The notes beneath the pieces are model-generated. The model did no database searches. It was not told the DNA's origin and saw nothing but the letters and a program-made list of their open reading frames with translations. Position numbers and translations under genes: made by a program. A DNA stretch of 64,000 nucleotides, from positions 93,733-157,732 of the forward strand of contig JAGQRH010000006.1 of NCBI GenBank assembly GCA_020425605.1. The letters run 5' to 3'. This document shows positions 30,684 through 40,007 of the stretch, piece by piece. The first letter of the stretch is position 1. Each line of letters begins with the position of its first letter. Source of the stretch: Planctomycetota bacterium. GTDB lineage: Bacteria > Planctomycetota > UBA8742 > UBA2392.

Positions 30684-31205
30684 ATGCAGCGCAATGACGT
30701 TGAACTCCTGTTCCGTGAGCACGCGACGGCCGTACACGCCGCCGTGTATCGCCTCACGCTGGACAGCGCCGCGGCAGAAGACGCGACGCAGGAGGCCTTC
30801 GTCCGCCTGATCACGCGGCCGCCGAAGGATGACAGCAACCTGGGTGCGTGGCTGAAGCGTGTGGCGGTTAACTTCGCCATCGACACGCTGCGGCGCACGA
30901 ACCGGCAGAAGCCGCTGGGTGACTGGGAGGTTGAGGACCAGCCGAACCCGGACGTTTCCGACACCACGCTCAGCGATGAACTGGTGGAGGCCCTGCAGCG
31001 GATCAAGCCGGACCACCGCGCAGCAGTCCTGGCCGTCGACCGCGACGGCATGAGCTACACGGATGCCGCCGACCTGCTCGGCGTCCACCTGAACAAGCTC
31101 AAGACGGACCTACTGCGTGGACGGCGTGCCCTGCACGACATCCTGAAGGGTTCAGCACGGTCTGGACCGTGCTCAGCGCTGGCCGGTGACGGCCGGAAGG
31201 AGTAA
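30684..31205 (+). CDS. ECF-family RNA polymerase sigma factor
   Basis: 173 residues. Region 2 (LLFREHATAVHAAVYRLTLDSAAAEDATQEAFVRL..LGAWLKRVAVNFAIDTLRR) and region 4 (ALQRIKPDHRAAVLAVDRDGMSYTDAADLLGVHLNKLKTDLLRGRRALHD) are both complete. ECF factors direct polymerase to stress or surface-signal regulons and are held by a membrane anti-sigma factor. A GGGGGG run precedes the ATG. The next gene begins 4 bases after the stop with its own ribosome site inside this gene's end, so the pair is a clear operon. Confidence 0.93.
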   Translation: MQRNDVELLFREHATAVHAAVYRLTLDSAAAEDATQEAFVRLITRPPKDDSNLGAWLKRVAVNFAIDTLRRTNRQKPLGDWEVEDQPNPDVSDTTLSDELVEALQRIKPDHRAAVLAVDRDGMSYTDAADLLGVHLNKLKTDLLRGRRALHDILKGSARSGPCSALAGDGRKE

Positions 31206-31209
31206 GGCA

Positions 31210-32406
31210 ATGGATAGTGGCGATTTCCGTTTGTCGAAAGACGAACAAGCCGTTCTGGACCACGTCTCGGGCTTGACCCGGGTCCTTGCCGAGCCTGCTG
31301 GCCCAATCTGCGAAGACAGGGAATATGTCGGGGAACTGGTGGCCATGCGTTCCAAATTGGGAGCCATGGCCATCCACCCCCCGAAGATGCGACTCACGTT
31401 TGACGACATTCTCGCCGCGGCCGATCTAGAAGATCAGCCACCCACCGACAACCGAATCATCTACTGGCTCAGCGGCCGCTGGGGCATCGGCCTCGTCACG
31501 GCTGCCAGTGTGGCACTGGCGTTTGTGACAGGGCTGATCGCGACCAGCCGTGGTGGTGAAGTGCTCCCTTCGATCGGAACCAGTAGTAGAGTCGAAGCGG
31601 ATCGAATCACCCAGGCAAGTCAGTTTGAGCCCCGGTCGGAGAATGGTTTCTTCAAGTATGGAGGTGCGGACGAAGTAGTGGATGTGTCCGGCGTACCGGA
31701 TGACGGGTCGCCGGTCGATCCGGGTCTTTACGGCTCGATAGTGCGGCAAGGGTCGATCCACCTGCGGGAAGCCGATCCGGCCAAAGTGCAACGTCTGGTG
31801 ACCGAACTGGTTACCTCATCGGCCGGTGTGGTTACCAGCTTGACACGTCAAGGGACCGGGGATGACGTCAGCGTCTCTATCTCTGTTGCAGTCCCGGCCG
31901 ACAGATACCGCGAATTCAAAGCAAAAGTGGCAGGTTTCGGCGAAGTGCTGGGAGAAAGCGAGTCCACCGAGGACGTCACCAGCGACCAGGTCGACCTGAA
32001 ATCCCGCCTGAGTGAAGCCGAAGACTACCTGACCCGTCTGGACAAGCTGATCGAAACACCCACCGAGCTTGCCTCCCTGCAAAACCTTGAGCGCGAACGC
32101 CGCCAAACCCGCCTCGAAATCGAGCGCTACAAGCGCGCCATCGCAGCCCTCGACAACCGCGTTGCACTTTCCCGCCTCGATGTACTGATCACTACAACCG
32201 TGCCCGAAGCTCCGCCGGAAGTCGAAGAACGCGGCGAGCTGGCCGAAGCATGGGATGACGGAGTGGAAGGCCTCAAGGCCGTCTCAGGAACGCTGCTGCG
32301 CGTAGGCGTGGCCGGTTCCCCGTTCCTGGCGCTGGGCGCCATCGCCTACCTGATGCTCCGCCGCAAGCGCAGAAAGCTCGAAGCGCAGGAACGCATCGCG
32401 GCCTAA
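31210..32406 (+). CDS. DUF4349 membrane protein, probable anti-sigma partner
   Basis: 398 residues. A cytoplasmic N-terminus of about 92 residues, one membrane helix (about 94-113), an extracytoplasmic DUF4349 domain (GSIVRQGSIHLREADPAKVQRLV, ISVAVPADRYREFKAKVAGFGEV, DQVDLKSRLSEAEDYLTRLDKL, LEREIERY-type coiled coil) and a second helix near residue 370 before a basic tail. The ATG at 31210 has a GGAAGGAG site. Its position right after the ECF sigma, the size of the N-terminal part and single-pass layout suggest an anti-sigma factor with DUF4349 as sensor; that role is inferred. Confidence 0.75.
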   Translation: MDSGDFRLSKDEQAVLDHVSGLTRVLAEPAGPICEDREYVGELVAMRSKLGAMAIHPPKMRLTFDDILAAADLEDQPPTDNRIIYWLSGRWGIGLVTAASVALAFVTGLIATSRGGEVLPSIGTSSRVEADRITQASQFEPRSENGFFKYGGADEVVDVSGVPDDGSPVDPGLYGSIVRQGSIHLREADPAKVQRLVTELVTSSAGVVTSLTRQGTGDDVSVSISVAVPADRYREFKAKVAGFGEVLGESESTEDVTSDQVDLKSRLSEAEDYLTRLDKLIETPTELASLQNLERERRQTRLEIERYKRAIAALDNRVALSRLDVLITTTVPEAPPEVEERGELAEAWDDGVEGLKAVSGTLLRVGVAGSPFLALGAIAYLMLRRKRRKLEAQERIAA

Positions 32407-32412
32407 AGGAAA

Positions 32413-32433
32413 GCCCGCCGCAAAGCGGCGGGC
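32413..32433 (-). terminator. Terminator hairpin of korAB (possibly bidirectional)
   Basis: A perfect 9-bp stem (GCCCGCCGC / GCGGCGGGC) with an AAA loop. Read on the minus strand it is followed by TTTCCTTT, so it best fits the end of korB. On the plus strand there is no T run after it. Confidence 0.6.
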
Positions 32434-32479
32434 CAAGCAGTTCCTACCAACTACAAACCACAATCTACCAACTGCGGCT

Positions 32480-33523
32480 CTACGCCAGCTCGTCCATCAC
32501 CTCATCGAGCGCGGCCTTGCTGGGGCGCGCGACGTCTTCCTTCAGGCGCGAAAGCGGCGTGTCGCACATGTTGATCTGGTCCACGAACCGCGGCTCGGCC
32601 TCGTTGATATAGATGATGCCGGTGGGGATCTTGCCGCTTTCGTGGTACTCGGCCAGCAGGTTCAGCGCGGCGATCCGGTTCGTCGGGTCGTAGTCCTTCT
32701 CCAGCGCCTTGATCGTGATGTGGCTACCGTCGCCGAGGGTAATTTCGCGCTCGTCGCCGTGATCCATCTCCTCGTACTGCGGGTCGTAGGCCGGCACAAA
32801 GCCGATGTCCTGCAGCGCGAACTCGTTGTCCTTGGCGTAGGGGAAGCTCTTGGTCGAGCCGGCATGGTTGTTGAACGTCACGCACGGGCTGACGATATCC
32901 AGCAGCGCCAGTCCCTCGTAAGCCATCGCCGCCTGCATCACCTGCCGCATCATTTTGGTGTTGCCGGCAAACAGGCGTGCAACAAAGCCGCAGCCAAGCT
33001 CGACGGCCAAGGCGCAGAGGTCAATCGCGTGCATGTGATTGACCGCGCCGTGCTTCAGCTTGCTGCCCTTGTCGGCCGTGGCGCTGAACTGGCCCTTGGT
33101 CAGACCGTATACGCCATTGTTCTCGACCACGTAGACCAGGTCGAGGTTGCGGCGCATGACGTGGGCGAACTGGCCGATGCCGATGTTGGCTGTGTCGCCA
33201 TCGCCGGACACGCCGATCATCCTGAGCGAGCGATTCGCCAGGGCCGTGCCGGTCGCAATGCTGGGCATGCGGCCGTGAACGCTGTTGAAGCTGAAGCTGC
33301 GCGACACGAAATACGCGGGCGTCTTGCTGCTGCAGCCGATGCCGGACAGCTTCACGAACTGCTCCGGCTTGATGTCCAGGTCATAGCACGCATCGATGAT
33401 GCGGGCGGTGATCAGGTCATGCCCGCAGCCAATGCACAGTGTGCTCTTGCTGCCGGCATAGTCTTTCTTCTGCAGCCCGACGCGGTTGGTCTCGGGCGGT
33501 TTTGGCGCTGCTGTGCCTGCCAT
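32480..33523 (-). CDS. korB: 2-oxoacid:ferredoxin oxidoreductase beta subunit
   Basis: 347 residues. The thiamine-diphosphate subunit has GDGDTANIGIGQFAHVMRRNLDLVYVVENNGVYGLTKGQ (ThDP-binding GDG..NN motif) and the [4Fe-4S] Cys at CIGCGHD, GIGCSS and SPCVTF. The enzyme oxidatively decarboxylates a 2-oxo acid, probably 2-oxoglutarate, to acyl-CoA with ferredoxin as acceptor. It lies 77 bases after korA on the same strand. Specificity for 2-oxoglutarate versus pyruvate cannot be read from sequence. Confidence 0.92.
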   Translation of the reverse strand: MAGTAAPKPPETNRVGLQKKDYAGSKSTLCIGCGHDLITARIIDACYDLDIKPEQFVKLSGIGCSSKTPAYFVSRSFSFNSVHGRMPSIATGTALANRSLRMIGVSGDGDTANIGIGQFAHVMRRNLDLVYVVENNGVYGLTKGQFSATADKGSKLKHGAVNHMHAIDLCALAVELGCGFVARLFAGNTKMMRQVMQAAMAYEGLALLDIVSPCVTFNNHAGSTKSFPYAKDNEFALQDIGFVPAYDPQYEEMDHGDEREITLGDGSHITIKALEKDYDPTNRIAALNLLAEYHESGKIPTGIIYINEAEPRFVDQINMCDTPLSRLKEDVARPSKAALDEVMDELA

Positions 33524-33600
33524 GGTGATGCTCCTTTGGAGCAGGTTTCAGGTGTCAGGTTCCAGGGTGTTCCCGGCTGCCTGCCGCCCGAAGCCCGCAG

Positions 33601-35418
33601 TTAGATTTCGCGCTCGCGCTTCACGAGTGCTTCCACCACTTCGTCTGCCGTAAGCGGCATGCCGTCGTAATGGGTGATGCTGTGCAATTTCGTGCTGAAG
33701 CGCGGCAACTCCGCGTTCAGGGCCATGCGCATCTGGCCGTCGCGGTTCAGCTCAACCACGTACACGCGCTCGTGCTTGTGCAGGAAGTCTTCCACTTCCT
33801 GCGTGAACGGGAAGGCGCGCAGGCGGCAAAGGTCGAGCTTCAGGTTGTGCTTGGTATCGAGTTTCACGCACGCTTCGCGGATCGCCTCATGCGTCGTGCC
33901 GAAGTACAGAAGGCCGACGGCGTGGCCATCGTCCTTGATTTCCGGCTTGGGCACCATGGTCTTGGCCGTCTCGAACTTGCGGGACAGCCGGTCCATGTTG
34001 TTCTTCCAGTCGGTCGGCTTCTCGCTGTAGGTGGCCTGCGGCGTGTGGCCCGTGCCGCGCGTGAAATAGGCTGCGCGCGGGTGGTCGGTGCCCGGGATCG
34101 TGCGGTACGGAATGCCGTCGCCATCGACATCGGCATAGCGGCCCCATTTGCCACCCAGCTTCTCCAGGTCGTCGCTACTCAAGACCTTGCCGCGTCGGAA
34201 CGGCTCGGTCGGGTACTCGAAGCGATCGGACATCCAGTAGTTCATGCCCAGGTCGAGGTCGCTCAGGATGAACACAGGCGTCTGCAGTTCCTCGGCCAGG
34301 TTCAGCGCCTCGCCCGCCATCTCGAAGATTTCTTTCGGCGTGCTCGGGATCACCACCACATGCTTGGTATCGCCGTGAGAAGCATAGAACAGGCTGATGA
34401 TGTCGCCCTGCATGGTGCGCGTCGGAAGCCCGGTGCTGGGGCCGGTTCGAGCCACGTTGCAGATCACGAACGGGATTTCAGCAAAGTACGCCAGGCCGAT
34501 GAATTCATTCATCAGGCTGATGCCGGGTCCGCTGGTGCTGGTGAATGCGCGCGCGCCGGCCCAGCCCGCGCCGGCCAGCATCCCGACCGCGGCGATTTCG
34601 TCCTCGGCCTGCACGACGGCAAACGTCTTCTTGCCGTCCTTCATGCGGAAGCGGTTGAGGTACTCTTCCAGGTACTCGCACAGGCTGGATGACGGCGTGA
34701 TCGGGTACCAGGTGACGACCGTGACGCCGCCGAACATGAGCCCGAGTGCTGCGGCCGCGTTGCCCTCAATGATGATCTTGCCGTCGTTCGCGGCCATGCG
34801 CTCGACGCGGTACGGGTCAGACTTCTTCAGGTTTTCTTCGGCCCATTTGTAGGCGTACTCAAGCGCCGGCAGGTTGATGTCGATGGCCTTCTGCTTGCCG
34901 GCGAGCTGCTTGCCCAGCGCCTTCTTGATCTCTTCCATGTCGAAGCCGAACAGCTGGGCGCACACGCCGACGTACAGCATGTTGATGACCAGCTTGCGCA
35001 GGCGCAGGTCCGGGCAGCATTCGGCGATCATCTTCTTGAACGGGACTGCATAGTGGATGCAGTCCGGGCGCTTGTCCGCCAGCCCGAGCGTGTCTTCATA
35101 GATCAGCACGGCGCCCTCTCGGGCGGTGGCGACGTCTTCGTCACTCGTCTCGCTGTTCATGCAGACCACAACGTCTGCGTCCTGCTTGCGGGCGATCCAG
35201 CCGTCGCCGTTGGCACGGATGGTGAACCAGGTCGGTAGGCCCTGGATATTGCTGGGAAACAGGTTCTTGCCCGACACGGGAATACCCATGCCGAACAGCG
35301 CACGCAGCAGCACCATGTTGGACGTCTGCGAGCCTGAGCCGTTGGCCGTGGCAACGTGAAGTACGAAGTCGTTTACGATCGTGCCGGTCTCTGCTTCCGA
35401 CGCCTGAGCGGTAGCCAT
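33601..35418 (-). CDS. korA: 2-oxoacid:ferredoxin oxidoreductase alpha/gamma fused subunit
   Basis: 605 residues. The N-terminal 185 residues are the gamma domain (VLHVATANGSGSQTSNMVLLRALFGMGIPV, a Rossmann-like CoA part), fused to the alpha subunit (ALGLMFGGVTVVTWYPITPSSSLCEYLEEY, AEDEIAAVGMLAGAGWAGARAFTSTSGPGISLMNEFIG). This gamma-alpha fusion is the usual KorA of bacteria and archaea. It pairs with korB. The 112-base upstream gap holds the start with a CAGGAGT site (GCTCCAGGAGTTGCC just before the ATG). Confidence 0.93.
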   Translation of the reverse strand: MATAQASEAETGTIVNDFVLHVATANGSGSQTSNMVLLRALFGMGIPVSGKNLFPSNIQGLPTWFTIRANGDGWIARKQDADVVVCMNSETSDEDVATAREGAVLIYEDTLGLADKRPDCIHYAVPFKKMIAECCPDLRLRKLVINMLYVGVCAQLFGFDMEEIKKALGKQLAGKQKAIDINLPALEYAYKWAEENLKKSDPYRVERMAANDGKIIIEGNAAAALGLMFGGVTVVTWYPITPSSSLCEYLEEYLNRFRMKDGKKTFAVVQAEDEIAAVGMLAGAGWAGARAFTSTSGPGISLMNEFIGLAYFAEIPFVICNVARTGPSTGLPTRTMQGDIISLFYASHGDTKHVVVIPSTPKEIFEMAGEALNLAEELQTPVFILSDLDLGMNYWMSDRFEYPTEPFRRGKVLSSDDLEKLGGKWGRYADVDGDGIPYRTIPGTDHPRAAYFTRGTGHTPQATYSEKPTDWKNNMDRLSRKFETAKTMVPKPEIKDDGHAVGLLYFGTTHEAIREACVKLDTKHNLKLDLCRLRAFPFTQEVEDFLHKHERVYVVELNRDGQMRMALNAELPRFSTKLHSITHYDGMPLTADEVVEALVKREREI

Positions 35419-35530
35419 ATGGCAACTCCTGGAGCGAGGGCGATTATCCGCCCGACGGCCCGGTTATACGTCAGGAAGCCCCTACTTCAACGGGCGGCGG
35501 ACACGTGGGAGGCCGGTGGGAAACCGGCTG

Positions 35531-35959
35531 CTATTCCATGCCGGATGTTTTGGGCGGAGGCGGCGGAGACTCCACCTTGATCGCCTGCAGCGTGTCGACG
35601 TGAAGAAGATCACCATTGCAGATCACGTGGACTTCGTAGGTGCCTTCTTTGGTGAACTGCAGCCCGGGCAGGTTGATGCCGGTTTCGAAGTCTTCCAGCG
35701 GCTTGGCGTGTTTCACGCCGCGTAATTCGGCCTTTGCGAGTACCTGGCCTTCGGTGGGGTCGGTGAATTCGATGGTGAAGTTGTATTCACCGTTCATCTC
35801 ACCCAGCATCAGGTAGACGCCAAAGCGGGCATGAAAGACGGGAAACGAAGGCGCATGCACCCGGCGAAACACGCCGATAATGCTGTACTTGCCGTCTGTC
35901 GACCGGATCACCTGGTCACAGATCAGAAACGCCTTAACCTTGGGATTGCTGCCGCTCAT
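35531..35959 (-). CDS. DUF6941-like protein
   Basis: 142 residues, soluble. KVKAFLICDQVIRSTDGKYSIIGVFRRVHAPSFPVFHARFGVYLML matches the opening of DUF6941 proteins (KxxxFLxCDQVI), followed by a beta-rich region with FTIEFTDPTEGQVLAKAEL and LPGLQFTKEGTYEVHVICNGDLL and a Pro-rich tail. Family function unknown. Upstream and downstream genes are on the same strand but the gaps of 42 and 112 bases give no clear operon. Confidence 0.65.
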   Translation of the reverse strand: MSGSNPKVKAFLICDQVIRSTDGKYSIIGVFRRVHAPSFPVFHARFGVYLMLGEMNGEYNFTIEFTDPTEGQVLAKAELRGVKHAKPLEDFETGINLPGLQFTKEGTYEVHVICNGDLLHVDTLQAIKVESPPPPPKTSGME

Positions 35960-36001
35960 GCAACGAGTCTGCCCCCAAGCAGCCCCCCGGGCAATACCCG
36001 A

Positions 36002-37048
36002 CTACTTGACCGCCTTAATCTTGGGGCCGTCTTTGAGCTCGGTGAGGCGTTCATCAAGTTCGGACTTGGTTTCAAACCACTCGATCTCGGACTCGCCGCT
36101 TGCCCACTTGAAGGTCATCAGCCCGTAGCCACTGTCGCCATCCAGTGGATGAACCTCCAGTGCCGCATCGAACTCCGAGCCTTCGAGCCCTGCGTGATAG
36201 GTCCGGACGCCGAAATTGACGCCATCAAACGTACCGTTCTCTACTTCAGTTGCGAAGGGCTTGCCGACGGCGGATTTGTCGCCGGTCTTGCTGTATTCCA
36301 CGCGGCAAAAATCGCGCGCGGCACCAAGGAGTTGCTCGCCCTCGGAGCGCTTGACCGAGTCCGGCGCGCCGCCGTGCAAGAGTCTTCGCAAGGCGCCGCC
36401 ATCGTCTGCCGCGCCGAGCTCGAGACTGTGGAAACTCATTTCACCCTGATCAGTCTGTACGCTGTAACTGGCGACGAGCAGCGCCGTACCCTCCTGCTCA
36501 AACACGATGCCGATCTGTTCACCATCACGGTTTTCATAGCCGACGGCCGGCCCAGACTGGAAGAAACTCAGTCCGGCCGTGTTCTGATCGAAGATGCCGC
36601 TATTGTAGGCCTGGCCTTGCTCAACCAGATGCCAGGCCAGGTTGACCTGCTCGGCCTTGCGTGTGGCGGGGAACCGCAGGATGCCGGATGCGAGCCCGAA
36701 GAAGTCGACTTCGCTGAGCGCTTCGAGGTCCTTGAGCCCCTGGATCGCAAGCTTGCCGTTCGGATCCAGACTCTTGGCAATGTCCGCGGCGCCGTCGTTG
36801 TTCATTCCTGACTTGCGTAGCTCATGCTTGAACCGCTCGTACAGCAGCGCGACTCGGCCGCGAGCGGCAGGGCGCAACTGGGTGAAGACGACCGCGTAGT
36901 CGCCACCGACCAGTGCAGTCCGAATCTTGTCGCCCATGCGGCGTACCGACGCGGGGTCGGATTCAGCGTTCTGGGCGACCGGTTGCCCCTGCATCAGCGC
37001 CAGCCCCAGAAGCAGGCACAGGCCGAGCCACACGTGTGCTTTCCTCAT
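36002..37048 (-). CDS. Hypothetical secreted protein
   Basis: 348 residues from the ATG at 37048, after which a signal peptide (VWLGLCLLLGLALMQGQPVAQ) is evident; the frame is open further upstream but there it lies opposite the kinase gene. The mature part has no recognised domain; it includes DPASVRRMGDKIRTALVGGDYAVVF, GIVFEQEGTALLVASYSVQTDQGEMSFHSLEL and KWASGESEIEWFETKSELDERLTELK. Divergent from the kinase with a 90-base gap. Confidence 0.6.
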   Translation of the reverse strand: MRKAHVWLGLCLLLGLALMQGQPVAQNAESDPASVRRMGDKIRTALVGGDYAVVFTQLRPAARGRVALLYERFKHELRKSGMNNDGAADIAKSLDPNGKLAIQGLKDLEALSEVDFFGLASGILRFPATRKAEQVNLAWHLVEQGQAYNSGIFDQNTAGLSFFQSGPAVGYENRDGEQIGIVFEQEGTALLVASYSVQTDQGEMSFHSLELGAADDGGALRRLLHGGAPDSVKRSEGEQLLGAARDFCRVEYSKTGDKSAVGKPFATEVENGTFDGVNFGVRTYHAGLEGSEFDAALEVHPLDGDSGYGLMTFKWASGESEIEWFETKSELDERLTELKDGPKIKAVK

Positions 37049-37138
37049 CGCAGTCTCCAATTCGGTTTGCGCCGCAGCATAGCACCGAGCGGGTGATCTT
37101 GCGCCAAAACTCACTGCATTGGCTATACTGCCCGCCCG

Positions 37139-39973
37139 ATGAACGACCCGGGACCAGATCCATCTCGCCACAAGGCTGTGTTGGCGGCCGTACTGGCTGT
37201 GCAGCGGGGTTTTCTTTCGCCCGATGAGGCCGTCCGCGTGCTGGCCGAGTTGAAGCCGAATTCGGGGCCGGATCCGATGCAGACCCTGCTGTCTGTTGCC
37301 CCCACGTCGGCGCAGGCGGCAATCAGCGCCGAGGTAGAGGCGCTGGCCGAGAAACCGGAGACTCTTGCCGCGACGCTTTCCGAGATGGGGGTGAACGCGG
37401 AGGCGCAGTCCACCCTCCTTGGCCTCAAGCCTGATACCTCCAGCGAAGCGGCCACGAAGGCTCTTTCCAGCCTGGCGGACCGGCGGCGACGCATCGCGGA
37501 CATGACCTCGCGGCTGCCAAGCAGCGACGCTACCGGGCGCTATCAGGTGAAGCGCGAGTTCGCGCGCGGCGGCATGGGTCTGATATGGGTGGCAGTGGAT
37601 TCGGCAGTGGGGCGGGAAGTGGCCCTCAAGGAATTGCTGCCCCCGAAGCTGGGCGCAGGTACGAGCCACGTGACAGATTCGCCGGAGATTGTCGAGCGTT
37701 TCCTGCGCGAAGCCAAGGTCACGGGCCAGCTGGAACACCCGAACATCGTGCCCGTCTATGAAATCGCCACGCGGGCCGACGGCTCGGTGTTCTACACCAT
37801 GAAGCTGGTGCGCGGCAAAACCATGGCCCATCGCCTGCTGCAGGTTGCGAATGGCGCCGGGACGACGCAGGAAAAGATGGCACAGCGCCTGAAGCTGTTG
37901 GACGCCTTTGTCGACGTCTGCAACGCAATCGCCTACGCTCACAGTCGGGGCGTGATCCACAGGGACATCAAGCCCGCCAACATTATGCTCGGCGACTTCG
38001 GCGAGACGCTGGTGCTGGACTGGGGCCTGGCCCGCGTGCTTGGACAGGATGAGTCCAGCGGCGTGCGCAAAAAGGCCGAGCAGCAGGCATTCTCGCCGTC
38101 GCTGCTGCAGGACGACTCCGAGAACCGCACGCTTGACGGCGCCATACTCGGTACGCCGGCCTACATGCCGCCAGAGCAGGCCCGCGGCGCACTCGAACTG
38201 GTGGACGAGCGCGCGGACGTTTACGCGCTCGGGTCGATCCTCTACGAGATCCTCTCCGGCCGACCGCCCTATGAAGGAAAGAACGCACGGGAGGTGCTCG
38301 CCAAGGTGCTGGTGCTGTCACCGGAACCGCTGGCCAAAGTCGCGCCGATCGCCCCGCCAGACCTGGTCAGCCTGGCCGAGAAAGCCATGGAGCGCGAGCC
38401 GAGGGGCCGCCTCGAATCGGCCGAGAAGCTTGCTGCAGAGGTACTGGCTTTCCGCGACGGCCGAGAGCTGAGCGTATACCGCTACAGCACGGCCGAGCTG
38501 CTGAAACGTTTCGTCGGGCGGCACAAGGCTGCGGTGGGCGTGGCGTGCGGGGCGCTGGTCCTCATCATTGCAGGCGCGATCTACGCATTCGAGAACATCG
38601 CACGAGAGCGCGACCAGGCCGAGCTGAACCTGCAGGCCGCGGATCGGGAGCGGGAAGCCCGGGTCGACGCAGAGAAGAAGCAGCAGGCGGAGCGCGAGCG
38701 ATTGATCCGCGCGCGCGAAGGCGACATCACGGCGCAACGCCGCAAGTTCGACGGGCTGCGCGGCGACAACCTCGCGGCAGAAGCGCGCGTGCGTATCGAC
38801 GAGATGAAGGCGAGACGCGACGCCGGCGCCACGCTGGCGCCGGCCGACCGCGAGGAAAACGCCCGCATCGTGTCGGGGCTGCTCGCGGTCGCTGCTGTGC
38901 GGGCGGAACTGGTGCGCCTGATGACCGCGCCCGTGGCCGGGCAAGTCCACGAGTTTGTCTCGCAAGTAGTGCTGGACGAGGAAACCGGCAATCTGCGCGC
39001 CGATCGCCTGCTGGCGGTCGAGCTGGCGCTGCTGAACGAAGACTTTGCGCTGGCCAGCTTCATTCTGGAGGGTACGGACGCGGACGAAACGACCCTGGCC
39101 CTCAAGCGGTGGGGTATCGAAGCCGCCAGATCCTCGCTTTTGCTGCGACATCGAGACGCGATTGAGATGGCGCTCGATGACGTGCGCAAGAACATCGCCC
39201 GCGGCAACCGCCCGCAGGGCAGCATCCGGCTGGAAGACTACGTCATCCGCCTAGCTTCGTTCCACGAAGCGCAGACCGTGGAGTTACTGAGCGCGGCACT
39301 GCAGCCCTACGTCGACCGCGCCACGAAGCAGGGAAAGCAGGCATTCTGGACGCAAGTGGAGCGGGACGAGATCACGCTGATCTGCCGTGTGCTGGGCTAT
39401 CTCGATGTGCCCGACCTGGCTGTGCCGGTGCTGGCATCGTTCATGGCGGTCGTTGACGACCCGCGCCTTGCCATCGAGTGCGGATCGGCCCTTTGCCAGA
39501 CGTCCAGTGAACGCGCATACGGCCCGCTCGTCGACGCACGGAGCCGATTTGGGCCGCGCGGCTACGTCTGGCGCAGGGTGTCTCGCTGGTTTGACCGCGT
39601 CCCAGAGCCCGCGAACCTGTCGGCGCCCACCACCGCCGAGGGGCTGCTCGACCTGGCCGAGATTCGCCGGATACGCAACGATCGGGAAGGGGCAGCGGTT
39701 CTCGTTGACAAGGCGCTGGAGCTTGAGCCGGAAAACGTTCGAGGTCTGGTGGCAAAGGCGGGGCTGCAGCCGGATGGCAATGTCGCTCTCGCGTTGTGTC
39801 AGCAGGCCATAGCATTGAAGGCGGACGATGCGAGTGCATGGGCGGCGCTCGCCAACTGGCAGCATCAGCTCAACCGCCACGCCGAAGCAACGAAGGCCGG
39901 GTTGCGGGCTCTGGAGCTGCGCGCGGACGACGCGCGGTCTGCGCTGAACGTCGGCTACTACTACTACATTTGA
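37139..39973 (+). CDS. Ser/Thr protein kinase with transmembrane helix and TPR tail, frameshifted at 3' end
   Basis: 944 residues as read. After a 140-residue N-terminal region comes a Hanks-type kinase domain: G-loop FARGGMGLIWVA (about 140-151), VALKEL Lys, catalytic HRDIKPANIM (about 274), DWGLA instead of DFG (about 294), GTPAYMPPEQ and DVYALGSILYEILSG. A membrane helix at about 463-485 (VGVACGALVLIIAGAIYAF), a coiled-coil region and TPR units follow. Translation stops at 39971-39973, inside a TPR, and the repeat continues in another frame from base 39963 into the next feature. Probably signals to or from the envelope. Confidence 0.9.
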   Translation: MNDPGPDPSRHKAVLAAVLAVQRGFLSPDEAVRVLAELKPNSGPDPMQTLLSVAPTSAQAAISAEVEALAEKPETLAATLSEMGVNAEAQSTLLGLKPDTSSEAATKALSSLADRRRRIADMTSRLPSSDATGRYQVKREFARGGMGLIWVAVDSAVGREVALKELLPPKLGAGTSHVTDSPEIVERFLREAKVTGQLEHPNIVPVYEIATRADGSVFYTMKLVRGKTMAHRLLQVANGAGTTQEKMAQRLKLLDAFVDVCNAIAYAHSRGVIHRDIKPANIMLGDFGETLVLDWGLARVLGQDESSGVRKKAEQQAFSPSLLQDDSENRTLDGAILGTPAYMPPEQARGALELVDERADVYALGSILYEILSGRPPYEGKNAREVLAKVLVLSPEPLAKVAPIAPPDLVSLAEKAMEREPRGRLESAEKLAAEVLAFRDGRELSVYRYSTAELLKRFVGRHKAAVGVACGALVLIIAGAIYAFENIARERDQAELNLQAADREREARVDAEKKQQAERERLIRAREGDITAQRRKFDGLRGDNLAAEARVRIDEMKARRDAGATLAPADREENARIVSGLLAVAAVRAELVRLMTAPVAGQVHEFVSQVVLDEETGNLRADRLLAVELALLNEDFALASFILEGTDADETTLALKRWGIEAARSSLLLRHRDAIEMALDDVRKNIARGNRPQGSIRLEDYVIRLASFHEAQTVELLSAALQPYVDRATKQGKQAFWTQVERDEITLICRVLGYLDVPDLAVPVLASFMAVVDDPRLAIECGSALCQTSSERAYGPLVDARSRFGPRGYVWRRVSRWFDRVPEPANLSAPTTAEGLLDLAEIRRIRNDREGAAVLVDKALELEPENVRGLVAKAGLQPDGNVALALCQQAIALKADDASAWAALANWQHQLNRHAEATKAGLRALELRADDARSALNVGYYYYI

Positions 39974-40007
39974 AGAAAACTACGACGAAGCACTGCGTTA
40001 CTACAAC

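Noticed and set aside
37100..37960. N-terminal extension of the gene at 36002 up to 37960
   Set aside because: It would be antisense to the kinase start; a signal peptide begins at 37048.
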